Of a stretch of 64,000 bases of DNA, positions 1-8,306 are shown one piece after another. The stretch is from Terriglobia bacterium. Its GTDB lineage: Bacteria > Acidobacteriota > Terriglobia > Terriglobales > Acidobacteriaceae. The position numbers were made by a program, and so were the translations under genes. Within the stretch, counting starts at the first letter, position 1. Every line of letters begins with the position of its first letter. Where the stretch lies: NCBI GenBank assembly GCA_020073165.1, contig JAIQFP010000014.1, positions 1-64,000 on the forward strand, given 5' to 3'. The notes beneath the pieces were generated by a model that ran no database searches, was not told where the DNA came from, and saw nothing but the letters and a program-made list of their open reading frames with translations.

Positions 1-89
1 TCCTCTTCACGGCAAATCCCCCTTCCTCAGGTAGTAGATTTTGCCGGAAACTAACCCTCATTGTGTGTCAGAAATCGGGGAGCCGCTCA
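1..89 (-). mobile_element. Left end of a second IS3-family (IS407-like) copy, running off the window
   Basis: Read on the minus strand, these 89 bases are identical to the first 89 bases of the complete element at 52056-53292: terminal inverted repeat starting TGAGCGGCTCCCC, untranslated leader and the GTG start of the first transposase frame. The element therefore enters from the left with its transposase genes outside the window. The next five bases (AAAGG, 90-94) would be its target duplication on this side, which cannot be verified because the other end is absent. The perfect match suggests recent transposition of both copies. Confidence 0.93.
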
Positions 90-583
90 AAAGGAAGGGG
101 AAGAAGGTATCTCGAAGAGCAGGCACACGGAAGCGCAGATGATCGGGGCGCTGCCATCCCTGTCAACCCCCAGAAACCCTCCCGCCTCCCCTAACTCCCT
201 CATCCGATTGCCAATAAAAACTTCCCATCCATGTCCCATTTACCCTGCCCGATCTGCTATGCTGAAAGTAGATGGTAAGAAATTATGAATAGCTCAACAG
301 TAATCGCCGCAATCGCTTCGTTGCCGCCATCGTCGCCAGCCCCCTGCGTCTCGATCACCCCTCTGCCTCCCACCCCGGCCCTGCTAAGTCCTTCCGGCTC
401 CCGATTTTGCGGCTAACTCCAATGGATACCGGATTTTGCGAGATCTAGGGCCCGCAACCCGTTTGTTTTCCGGATTTTTACTTTAATTTTTTTTCTCAAG
501 ATCTAGGCACACGCCCACCTGCCGAAATCCCAGAGAAGAGGTCTGAAGTTTGACGCCCGAGGTCCGACGCCCGAAGTCCGACG
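90..583. other. Intergenic region without a supported gene
   Basis: No convincing reading frame on either strand. The stretch is C/T-rich, with a T-rich run at about 475-500 that could act as the tail of a terminator. Short repeats are present: AGATCTAGG occurs near 442 and 499, a GATTTTGCG motif occurs twice, and GACGCCCGARGTCC is repeated in tandem at 552-565 and 566-579 immediately beyond the stop codon of the response regulator gene. Confidence 0.6.
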
Positions 584-2050
584 TCAGTCGTTGCCTTCGT
601 CCTTGGCGGGCTCGGGCTCTTCATCCTCGGCGCGGATGAGGCCGAATTTCTTGAGCTTGTAGCGTAGCGCGTCGCGGGAGATATCGAGCAGTTTGGCGGC
701 GTGGGTCTGGTTGCCGTTGGCCTGGCGCATGGCGATCTCCACCATGGACCGTTCCACTTCTTCGAGCGATGTCCCGCCTTCTGGGATGTACAGCCGGGGC
801 AGCATGCGGCCGTTGGCCAGTTGCTGTCCGCCATCGCTCGGAGCGGTTCTCTCGAAGGCGGTCAGGCCGCCCGACTCCGCCACCGAGAACGGCAGATACA
901 CCGGCCGGATCAGCGGCTCTTCCTCCAGGATCATGGCCCGCTCGATCGAGTTCTTGAGCTCGCGCACATTGCCCGGCCAGTTGTGTCCCAGCAACAGGCG
1001 GCGCGTCTCCTCGGTAATCCCGCGCACCGACTTCTTAAACTTGCGGTTGTAGCGCTCGATGAAGAAATCCACCAGCGGCAAGATGTCTTCCTTCCGGTCC
1101 CGCAGCGGCGGAATAAAGATCGAAATAATGGCGAGCCGATAATAAAGGTCCTGCCGGAACTGGGTTTCGCGCACCGCCTTCTCCAGGTCGCGATTGGACG
1201 CCGCAATCACCCGCACATCCACCTGCATATCGCGCACCCCGCCCACCCGGCGAATCACCTGGTCCTCCAGCACCCGCAGCAGCTTGGCCTGCAACAGCGG
1301 AGAGAGCTCGCCAATCTCATCCAGAAACAGCGTTCCACCATCCGCCACCTCGAACAGACCCTTCTTCATCTGCTTGGCGTCGGTGAACGCACCCCGCTCG
1401 TGGCCGAAGAGTTCGGCCTCCATCAGCGTCTCCGGAATCGCCGAGCAGTTGATGGCCACGAAGGCCTTCTCCTGCCGCGAACTCTCGTAGTGGATGGCCT
1501 TGGCGATCAGGTCTTTGCCCGTGCCGCTCTCGCCCTGGATCAGGATGGTGGTGGCCTCGCTGGACGCCACCTTGCGCACGAAGTTCATCAGCTCGGTCAT
1601 CTTGGCCGAGGTGCTGACCACCTCGTGATAGCCGGCACGCCGCCGCACCTGCCCGCGCAGCGACTGAACTTCCGTGCGCAGCCGGGTGGTCTCAAGCGCA
1701 TTCTTGATGGCGACGTTGAGCTCGTCGAAGTCCAGCGGCTTGCCGACGAAGTCATAGGCGCCCAGCTTGAGCGCGGCTTTCACGTCGTCCAGTTGCGGGT
1801 CGGCGGTAATCATGATCACGGCGCGGGCGTCGCCGTTCTTCTTCAGTTGATCCAGCACCTCGAGGCCGCTGATGTCGGGCAGGCGCACGTCGAGCAGCAC
1901 CAGGTCGGGCGACTCGTTCTGCGCCAGCTTGAGCGCGGGCTCGCCGGCCTCCGCCTCCACCACGGCGTAGCCCCACTCCTCACACTTCTGCCGCAGCGAC
2001 CAGCGCACCAGGCGCTCGTCGTCAACCACCAGGATTTTCTCGGAGGGCAT
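584..2050 (-). CDS. Sigma-54-dependent response regulator, NtrC family
   Basis: The 488-aa protein has the three NtrC domains in order. An N-terminal receiver carries the acidic pair D10/D11, phospho-acceptor D54 in LVLLDVRLPD and K104. The central AAA+ domain has Walker A GESGTGKD (173-180) and Walker B LFLDEIGEL (241-249). A Fis-type helix-turn-helix is at the C-terminus (NQTHAAKLLDISRDALRYKL). It should activate sigma-54 promoters when phosphorylated. The sigma-54 contact loop reads GAFTDA (220-225) instead of GAFTGA, a variant seen in some family members. The partner is the kinase gene immediately upstream on the same strand. Position beside a cytochrome cluster suggests, but does not prove, that it controls that cluster. 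Confidence 0.95.
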   Translation of the reverse strand: MPSEKILVVDDERLVRWSLRQKCEEWGYAVVEAEAGEPALKLAQNESPDLVLLDVRLPDISGLEVLDQLKKNGDARAVIMITADPQLDDVKAALKLGAYDFVGKPLDFDELNVAIKNALETTRLRTEVQSLRGQVRRRAGYHEVVSTSAKMTELMNFVRKVASSEATTILIQGESGTGKDLIAKAIHYESSRQEKAFVAINCSAIPETLMEAELFGHERGAFTDAKQMKKGLFEVADGGTLFLDEIGELSPLLQAKLLRVLEDQVIRRVGGVRDMQVDVRVIAASNRDLEKAVRETQFRQDLYYRLAIISIFIPPLRDRKEDILPLVDFFIERYNRKFKKSVRGITEETRRLLLGHNWPGNVRELKNSIERAMILEEEPLIRPVYLPFSVAESGGLTAFERTAPSDGGQQLANGRMLPRLYIPEGGTSLEEVERSMVEIAMRQANGNQTHAAKLLDISRDALRYKLKKFGLIRAEDEEPEPAKDEGND

Positions 2051-2154
2051 CGCTGTGTAACTAGCTTACTACGGAATGAGGGGGGGGCAGGAAACGAGGG
2101 CGCAAGCCAGGGGGAAGGTCACCAGCAGGCTGTTGCCCGTAGCGAGCCGTAGGC

Positions 2155-3267
2155 TTAACTGACTGCGGCCATCTCAGCGGCGGGGCGCTGCATCGGCAAC
2201 AGCACCACGAACTTGCTGCCCTTGCCCACCACGCTGGTCACTTCAATCCGCCCGTGGTGTTCTTCCACGATGCGCCGGGCCAGCGACAAGCCCAGACCGG
2301 TGCCGTTGCCCTTGGTGGTGTAGAACGGCCGGAAGATGTTGGGCAGATGTTCGGGCGGGATGCCGCGCCCAGTATCGCTGACGATGATGGCCGCGGACTC
2401 GCCATGGGGCTCGACCTCGACCGTGATTTTGCCCGGTCCCTCGATCGCCTGGATGGAGTTGAGCAGCAGGTTGAGCAAGACTTGATGAACCTGGCCGCTG
2501 TCATGCTCCACTTCGGGCAGGGCCTCAGCCTTCCGGAATTCGATCTGGATGGGCTTCGACAACGCCTGCTGACGCGCCAGCATCACGGCGTGCTCCACCG
2601 TGGTGTTCAGATTGCTGCGGCGAATCTCAGGGGGATGCGGCCGCGCCGTTTGCAGCAGGTCGGTAAGGATGTGGTTGATCTGCGCGATCTCGTGGCGCAC
2701 TTCTTTGACCACGGCACGGGCCGGACTGGTGGCGGGCAGATCGCGTCCGATGATTTCGATCACGCCGGCAATTCCGGCCAGAGGGTTGCGAATCTCGTGG
2801 GCCAGGCCGGTCGCCAGCTCGCCGAGGGTTGCCAGGTGCTCGGCACGCGACATTTGGGTGCGATGCAGGCGTTGGATTTCTTCCCGGCTCTCGCGCAACT
2901 GCGCGACCATGCGGTTGAAGTTGCGTCCCAGGTCGCCAATCTCGTCGTTGCGCCGGGCAAAGCGCACCGACGCGTTCAAGTCCCCTTCGCCTACGCGGGC
3001 GATCTTCTCCTGCAACTCCACCATGGGACGCTGGATCAGGAAGGCGAGTACCACGAGGAGAGCCGCACAGATGGCGACCGCGCCGCCGCCGGCAACCAGC
3101 AGCACCATGTGGCGTTCGGGATCGCGCCACGATACCGTCGCCAGCATGAACAGCAGCAAGCCGTTCAGCAACACGAATGCGATCGGCAACACCGCCTTGA
3201 TCTGCCAATGAATGCGCACCGCACCCACGCCGGATGTCTCCTCTGTGGCTGGCACTGTTGTTTGCAT
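2155..3267 (-). CDS. Membrane histidine kinase (HAMP, HisKA, HATPase), partner of the NtrC-type regulator
   Basis: The 370-aa kinase has two membrane segments (about 22-45 and 54-78) separated by only about eight residues, so there is no periplasmic sensor domain. A HAMP linker follows (about 79-131), then the phospho-acceptor H157 in GLAHEIRNPL, the N-box around N270, DTGRGI (298-303) and GTGLGL (322-327). The start at 3267 was chosen because AAGGGA lies just upstream; the frame is open further upstream but that stretch looks non-coding. It is followed about 100 bp later by the response regulator, making a two-component pair. The signal must come from the membrane, the cytoplasm or a partner protein. 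Confidence 0.93.
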   Translation of the reverse strand: MQTTVPATEETSGVGAVRIHWQIKAVLPIAFVLLNGLLLFMLATVSWRDPERHMVLLVAGGGAVAICAALLVVLAFLIQRPMVELQEKIARVGEGDLNASVRFARRNDEIGDLGRNFNRMVAQLRESREEIQRLHRTQMSRAEHLATLGELATGLAHEIRNPLAGIAGVIEIIGRDLPATSPARAVVKEVRHEIAQINHILTDLLQTARPHPPEIRRSNLNTTVEHAVMLARQQALSKPIQIEFRKAEALPEVEHDSGQVHQVLLNLLLNSIQAIEGPGKITVEVEPHGESAAIIVSDTGRGIPPEHLPNIFRPFYTTKGNGTGLGLSLARRIVEEHHGRIEVTSVVGKGSKFVVLLPMQRPAAEMAAVS

Positions 3268-3436
3268 TATGTTCCCTTTGCTCGCCGGGCAACAAGGTGG
3301 CAGACCGGTGCCGTCTTCCGGTCCACCGTTTTCCGTACTGATGTGGTAAAGGTGGCAGGATGCAGGCCGTGACGAAGCGGTCGCCGGGACCGCCTCCGGC
3401 TCTGGCGGCGTCGTAGAACTGGGTTCTCGTTTCGTA

Positions 3437-4837
3437 TCAAGCATAAGCATGTAATCCAGGTAACAAGTAAGTCACCCCGAAGAAGGTGAACATCACTACC
3501 ACGAATCCCAGAATGGCGAAGTAAGCTGCGCGGCGGCCGCGCCAGCCGCGGGTGATGCGCATGTGTAGATACCCGGCGTAGACCAGCCAGGTAATGGCCG
3601 CCCAGGTCTCCTTCGGGTCCCAGCTCCAGTAGGAGCCCCACGTACGGTTGGCCCAGTAGGCGCCGGCGGCGATCATCAGGGTGAGTAAGGGAAAAGCAAT
3701 GGCGATGGTCTTGTAGGTGATGCGGTCCAGATCTTCCGCGCTGGGCAACATGCGCTCCAGGTCCTGGCGACGCCAGAGCAAGAGCAGATACAGCAGCGAT
3801 ACGAAGATGCTGCCCACGAGCCCCGAAAGGATGAACGGGCTGGCGGCCAGGCTTGTCGGGAACAACCCGTCGGCATCGAGCGACGCATAGCTTCCATCGC
3901 GGGCGCGAAGCAGGAAGAACACCAGCGCCAGAATCTGCATCAGGATGCTGACGAAGACCACACGGTTGGCGACATCAATGAGTCCTTCAGCGTGCTTCCA
4001 GCGCGACACCAGGTACAGGACCAACGGGGCCGCCACCGCCGCCAGCACCATCAGCATCAGCCAGCCCAAGTCAGGAATCACTACGAACAGTCGCGCGCCC
4101 TTGGCCAGGAAGACCTCGGCCTTCCGCTCTGGATCCCACGCCACCACGCTCAGTCCTCCCCATTTTTCGAAGCGAGTTAGAACGCCCAGATAAGTGGCGA
4201 TGCCGAACGCGCTGGTCGCGGCCAGGAAGGTCTCCGTCTTCATCTTGTCCTGGATCAGAAACATCATGGCCAGCGCGAAGCTCAGGGCGCAGGCGGCATA
4301 GGCCAGCATAGCCAGGGTCACATGGACGTGCAGCCAGGTTGATTGCAGCGCCGGAACCAGGGGATGAACTTCGGTGCGCAGCAACTGCATCAGGATGACC
4401 CCGACAATCGCCACCGGCATGGTCACCGTGCCGATGACTTTCACACCATACTTTTTCTCGGCGATCAGCGTCAGCACTGCCAGCGTCCACACGAAGCTCA
4501 GCAGCATTTCGTAGATGCTGGCGAACGGCGGATGCCCGGCTTCATACCAGCGATGCGCCACCGCCCCGGTGTTGGCCAGCATCCCCGCCCAGGTGGCCAG
4601 CGAGGCAAAGCGCACATAGGATTCCGTGCCAGTTACTCCAAATCCGAGGTAAAGCGCACCTGCGCCGGCATAGAAAATCAGCGCGGCATAGAGCAGGTTG
4701 GATTCGTTGAGCAGGTTGCCCGTCTTGACCACGTTCAGAAACGCCATGAACAGCAGGAAGGCCACGCTCAGCCCAACCAGGACCACTAGCGTGGTGCCGG
4801 TCGCCGCGGGTTGCTGTTCCACTCTCGCACGCGCCAT
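3437..4837 (-). CDS. ccsA: Cytochrome c maturation protein CcsA/ResC type (System II)
   Basis: The 466-aa protein is rich in membrane segments and carries the haem-handling WWD-type signature WGSYWSWDPKETW at about residues 400-412, the mark of the CcsA/CcmC/CcmF superfamily. Conserved histidines occur in WLHVHVT and near the last segments. In System II, CcsA and Ccs1/ResB together export haem and attach it to CXXCH motifs of apocytochromes outside the cytoplasmic membrane. The ResB-type partner lies directly upstream, 21 bp away. Location back-to-back with genes for 32 haem sites strongly suggests a dedicated or major maturation system for them. Subfamily names (ccsA, ccsB, resC) vary between genomes. 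Confidence 0.93.
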   Translation of the reverse strand: MARARVEQQPAATGTTLVVLVGLSVAFLLFMAFLNVVKTGNLLNESNLLYAALIFYAGAGALYLGFGVTGTESYVRFASLATWAGMLANTGAVAHRWYEAGHPPFASIYEMLLSFVWTLAVLTLIAEKKYGVKVIGTVTMPVAIVGVILMQLLRTEVHPLVPALQSTWLHVHVTLAMLAYAACALSFALAMMFLIQDKMKTETFLAATSAFGIATYLGVLTRFEKWGGLSVVAWDPERKAEVFLAKGARLFVVIPDLGWLMLMVLAAVAAPLVLYLVSRWKHAEGLIDVANRVVFVSILMQILALVFFLLRARDGSYASLDADGLFPTSLAASPFILSGLVGSIFVSLLYLLLLWRRQDLERMLPSAEDLDRITYKTIAIAFPLLTLMIAAGAYWANRTWGSYWSWDPKETWAAITWLVYAGYLHMRITRGWRGRRAAYFAILGFVVVMFTFFGVTYLLPGLHAYA

Positions 4838-4858
4838 GACTTATCCTCCGTGCCGGAA

Positions 4859-6313
4859 CTACACTCCGACCAGTGAAGGCTCTTCTTCCTGCACCCGGGC
4901 AGATGCCTGGATGCGCAGCTTCAACTCCGCCTCGATCTCCCCCACCAGCTTCTGAAAGCGTTCTTCAAAGGCTTCTTTGTTCTTATTGGCCGCGCCGCCC
5001 ACCCACAGAGTGAGGTGTCCGCGGGCGTCCACCACCGGTACCGCCCAGAAGCGCATGTGCACCACATAGAACACCACTGCCAGCCCAAACCCCATCAGGA
5101 TGACTCCCGCCCAGACCGCCCATTGCCCCGGCTCATGGGAAACTTCCAGGCCGGTGAAATAGCCCATTCGCAGATCTTTGGCTTCGAATCTGTAAGGGGA
5201 GTCTGCGTTCTGCTCGAAGCCCGGGATCGGCGGCAGCCACACGTTGGTGGCTTTGCCCGTCGTCTTCGACGTGACGATCAGGTGGGCCGCTGGGTTCTCG
5301 ACCTCGGTCGAGCGCGAGTACACCTGACCATCGCGCACGACGTAATCGGGAATGAATTCGGCCAAGCGGACCGAGGTATCGCTGTCGAGTTGGACGGGAT
5401 CGTTCTCGCTCAAAGCGATTTCCCCGGGATCCCCCTGCCCATTCGCAGGGCTGACGGTAAGAACCAGTTTGTCCACCTTGCCGGTGCTGCCATAGCTGGC
5501 CTGGTAGAAGCGAACCCCGCGGTACACCAGCGGATCGTTCACCACAATTTCCTTGCGCAGGACTTCCTGTCCGCCGTCCAGCACGGCCAGCTTCGACCAC
5601 CACTTCTTGGGCGAGCCATCCGCGTAGTTCTCCTGACCGGCGCCGTCGCAGCGAATGGCAAAGGGCAGCGTACGGCCGCTGCCATCATGCATCTGAACCT
5701 GGCCGGACTGCTGCCCGCGGGTCAGCGCCACGAATCCGCGCCAGCCATAAAGCGCATCCACGATGCCGCCCAGGAAGATGAGCAACAGACTGGCATGCAC
5801 TATGTACACCGCCATGACGGAGATACGGCTGCGCTCGGCGAAAAGCGAAACGCGATCGTTCTTCGTCACTCGCTCCGGCTTCAACCCCAGGTGCCGAAAG
5901 GCGCGCTCGGCCGTCGCCAAACCCGCTCTCTCGTCTGCGATGGCAATCTGCGTTTGAGTGGCCAGCATTTTTCGGAAGCTCTCATCTGGGCTCTTGTATG
6001 GACGGGCGTAAAAGCGCCAAGCATTGGGAAAGCGCTGGATAGACGCCGCCACGATGCTCAGGCTGACCAGCGCCAGCAGCAGCACGAACCACCAGGCATG
6101 GAACGTATCGGTGAGTCCGATCGCGTCGAGCAGGCGCAGCATTTCGGGAGAATAGGCGCGCTGCATTTCATCGGCATCGGTCACCGGCCGCTGCAGGATC
6201 AAAGTCCCCGCCGCCGAGACGATCACCACGATGATCAGCAGGATCACACCGGTCTTGATGGAACTGAGTGTCTGCCAGATGGAGCGGCCAGCGGTGCGCA
6301 GCGTTCCAGCCAT
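4859..6313 (-). CDS. resB: Cytochrome c maturation protein ResB/Ccs1 type (System II)
   Basis: The 484-aa protein shows the ResB plan: two N-terminal membrane segments (SSIKTGVILLIIVVIVSAAG and the segment around WWFVLLLALVSLSIVAA), a third at SVMAVYIVHASLLLIFLGG, a large periplasmic domain, and a last membrane segment (WAVWAGVILMGFGLAVVFY) before a charged cytoplasmic tail. The start at 6313 is preceded by GGAGGA at good spacing; the frame is open 21 codons further. It is the partner of the CcsA-type gene downstream and should hold apocytochromes reduced and positioned for haem ligation. It heads the minus-strand set, divergent from the cytochrome cluster. Confidence 0.92.
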   Translation of the reverse strand: MAGTLRTAGRSIWQTLSSIKTGVILLIIVVIVSAAGTLILQRPVTDADEMQRAYSPEMLRLLDAIGLTDTFHAWWFVLLLALVSLSIVAASIQRFPNAWRFYARPYKSPDESFRKMLATQTQIAIADERAGLATAERAFRHLGLKPERVTKNDRVSLFAERSRISVMAVYIVHASLLLIFLGGIVDALYGWRGFVALTRGQQSGQVQMHDGSGRTLPFAIRCDGAGQENYADGSPKKWWSKLAVLDGGQEVLRKEIVVNDPLVYRGVRFYQASYGSTGKVDKLVLTVSPANGQGDPGEIALSENDPVQLDSDTSVRLAEFIPDYVVRDGQVYSRSTEVENPAAHLIVTSKTTGKATNVWLPPIPGFEQNADSPYRFEAKDLRMGYFTGLEVSHEPGQWAVWAGVILMGFGLAVVFYVVHMRFWAVPVVDARGHLTLWVGGAANKNKEAFEERFQKLVGEIEAELKLRIQASARVQEEEPSLVGV

Positions 6314-6430
6314 ATCTCTCGCTTCCTCCCGGGGTAGGAAATGCACTTTCCGCGCCACATGCGACCAATCGTGCAAAGTCGTTGCATGTCATGCGCTTGA
6401 GAGTTGCTGCGCAGAAAGTGGACGACCGCG

Positions 6431-6445
6431 GATATGGGCCATATC
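6431..6445. promoter_or_regulatory. Palindrome, candidate operator
   Basis: GATATGGGCCATATC is a palindrome of 7+1+7 bases lying between the divergent resB-like and cytochrome genes, 118 bp upstream of the former. It is a plausible binding site for a dimeric regulator; which one is unknown. Confidence 0.4.
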
Positions 6446-6721
6446 ACACAGTCAGACAAGAGGTAAGCGGGAATTTGACGCACGCGGCGGCGGGTGTAGA
6501 TCACATAAGCCGGTGATATGAGTCCTAGGGCCGAACGATCCCGGGGTTGTCAAATGTTCCTTAACGGGAATGCCAGCCCAAATTTCCATCTTGGGAACCA
6601 GGCGAGGGCCTCAAACGGCCGCCCTCCCCCCTTGGGTCATTTCACCAATCCCACTGAGGGAGAAGGCCCATTTCGAGGTTAAGCCGCCCCTGTTGAAAAA
6701 TGCCACACATCCTTATCTTGC

Positions 6722-6752
6722 ATGTAAGAGTTTTTGCATCAGCAACTTACAT
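6722..6752 (+). promoter_or_regulatory. Stem-loop in the leader of the cytochrome cluster
   Basis: ATGTAAG (6722-6728) pairs with CTTACAT (6746-6752), and the inner TTGC pairs with GCAA across the loop ATCA, leaving a five-base bulge. It lies 60-90 bp before the first cytochrome start, so it could be an operator or a leader RNA hairpin. Confidence 0.35.
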
Positions 6753-6812
6753 CGGCTGCGGAGAAACTCAGCAATCCTGGCTGCCGCGGCGAGCCTCGTG
6801 CACAGAAGTCTC

Positions 6813-8282
6813 ATGGAGGGTGAGGTGAGAGTGGCCGGAGCAAAGCCGAGCGTGAATTTCCCGGGGGGCATTCAGCTGCTGGTAGCTGTCTTGCTAGTCG
6901 GCGCCCCGCACGCCTTCGCGGCGAAACACCCCGTCCCGCTCGACCCCAAGACCGATTCCGCGACTTGCCTGCAGTGCCACGAAGATAAGTCAAAAGGGAA
7001 AGCGGTCCACTCCGCCATCGCGATGGGTTGCACCAGCTGTCACGAAGTCCGGGCCAACAAAGATGCGACCTACGTGAAGCTGATCACGGCCACGCCTTAC
7101 AAGCTCTGCCTCACCTGCCACAGTGACAAGGATGCGACTCAGATCCAGGGCCATGTGCACCAGCCGGCCGTCCGCGACTGCCTGACGTGCCACGATCCCC
7201 ACACCTCTGACAACAAGAATCAATTGCTCAAGGCAACTTCCGGCGGTGAGAAAGAGAACCTCTGTCTCAGCTGCCACAAGACCGGGCTGAACGTACCCGA
7301 CAACGGTAGCCGCCATGCCGCCCTCGACATGGGCTGTGAGACCTGCCACACGACGCACAAGGTCGGCGAGATTGGCAAGAGAGAATTCGAGTTCCATCTG
7401 GCGAAAGCCACCCCGGCGCTCTGCCTGGACTGCCACGATGCCAAGGACGCTAACCTGCAGAAGGCGCACCAGAACCAGCCCTTCGGTTCGGCGGATTGCG
7501 TAACCTGCCACGATCCGCACCAGTCGCGCAGCCCAAAGCTGATGCAGGCTTTCCTGCACAATCCCTTCGAAAACAAGATGTGCGACACCTGCCACCAGCC
7601 GGCGAAAGACGGCAAAGTGGTGCTGACGCAAGCGGACGCTAAGTCGCTATGCGTCACCTGCCACGAAGACAAGGCCAAGCTGATCGACTCCGCCAAGGTA
7701 CAGCATCCCGGCGCGGCGGGCGATTGCACCGATTGTCATAGCCCGCACGCGAGCAAGAGCCCGGGCTTACCTAAGACGGATCCGGTGAGCATCTGCCTCG
7801 ACTGTCACACTGACATCGCCGAGTTGGCCAAGAAGAGCGTCCATCACCAGCCCGCGTTCGGCCAGGGATGCGCCACCTGCCACGAGCCTCACGGCGGCGA
7901 GCGTCCCAAACTGCTGCGCGCGCAAGGCAATGCCCTCTGCCTGGAGTGCCACGGTCCCGAGTCGCGGCCGCAAGAGCTGCAAGCCGAACACCTGCTCACG
8001 ATTTTCGACGGCAAGGTGAAGCTCCCGGAGGACTACTACAAGAAGAACAAGGTGGTCATCCTCCCGCTGAAATACGGGCTCGGCCACCCGGTGGACTATC
8101 ACCCGGTGTCGGACGTGATGGATCCGACCGATATCACCAAGGTCAAGACCCCGATGAGCTGCCTGACCTGCCACCAGCCACACTCATCGGCGAAGCCAGG
8201 GTTGCTGGCGAAGGATCAGGAAAACAACATGGCGTTCTGCGACACCTGCCACAAGAACAGGGTCACGATGGGAGCGCATTAG
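6813..8282 (+). CDS. Multihaem c-type cytochrome with 16 CXXCH motifs
   Basis: The 489-aa protein has an N-terminal export signal (hydrophobic stretch about 20-36 ending APHAFA) and 16 CXXCH sites from C52 to the C-terminus, many as doubled-CXXCH pairs of the type CVTCHDPHQS. Spare histidines for the second axial ligands are abundant. Haem density is about one per 27 residues, so the protein is essentially a haem wire. No catalytic domain is visible. The start could be ATG 6813 or one of the GTG codons at 6825 or 6831. The stop is followed immediately by the NHL gene, indicating an operon. A role as periplasmic or outer-membrane electron carrier is inferred. Confidence 0.93.
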   Translation: MEGEVRVAGAKPSVNFPGGIQLLVAVLLVGAPHAFAAKHPVPLDPKTDSATCLQCHEDKSKGKAVHSAIAMGCTSCHEVRANKDATYVKLITATPYKLCLTCHSDKDATQIQGHVHQPAVRDCLTCHDPHTSDNKNQLLKATSGGEKENLCLSCHKTGLNVPDNGSRHAALDMGCETCHTTHKVGEIGKREFEFHLAKATPALCLDCHDAKDANLQKAHQNQPFGSADCVTCHDPHQSRSPKLMQAFLHNPFENKMCDTCHQPAKDGKVVLTQADAKSLCVTCHEDKAKLIDSAKVQHPGAAGDCTDCHSPHASKSPGLPKTDPVSICLDCHTDIAELAKKSVHHQPAFGQGCATCHEPHGGERPKLLRAQGNALCLECHGPESRPQELQAEHLLTIFDGKVKLPEDYYKKNKVVILPLKYGLGHPVDYHPVSDVMDPTDITKVKTPMSCLTCHQPHSSAKPGLLAKDQENNMAFCDTCHKNRVTMGAH

Positions 8283-8306
8283 ATGTTCACGAAGGAGAGC
8301 AGCGCA

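Larger units (their letters stand above)
6314..6812. other. Divergent promoter region between cytochrome maturation genes and the cytochrome cluster
   Basis: About 500 bp without a supported gene. It must hold the promoters of both divergent gene sets. It contains an odd-length palindrome at 6431-6445 and a stem-loop at 6722-6752 (listed separately). I found no clear sigma-54 element (TGGCAC-N5-TTGCA); the nearest look-alike (TGCCAC and TTGCA around 6700-6722) has the wrong spacing. Confidence 0.6.

Noticed and set aside
701-2152. Long open frame (about 480 codons) on the plus strand opposite the NtrC-type gene
   Set aside because: It mirrors the codons of a well-supported gene in GC-rich DNA; its product is His/Arg/Gln-rich with no domain. 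Similar antisense frames lie opposite the kinase, ResB, NHL and other genes.
3268-3436. Riboswitch or coding extension upstream of the kinase gene
   Set aside because: The frame is open but low in coding character, and no known riboswitch consensus could be matched by eye.
6702-6725. Possible sigma-54 promoter (TGCCAC ... TTGCA) before the 16-haem gene
   Set aside because: The two halves are 11 bp apart instead of 5, and the first lacks the GG. Not a valid -24/-12 element.
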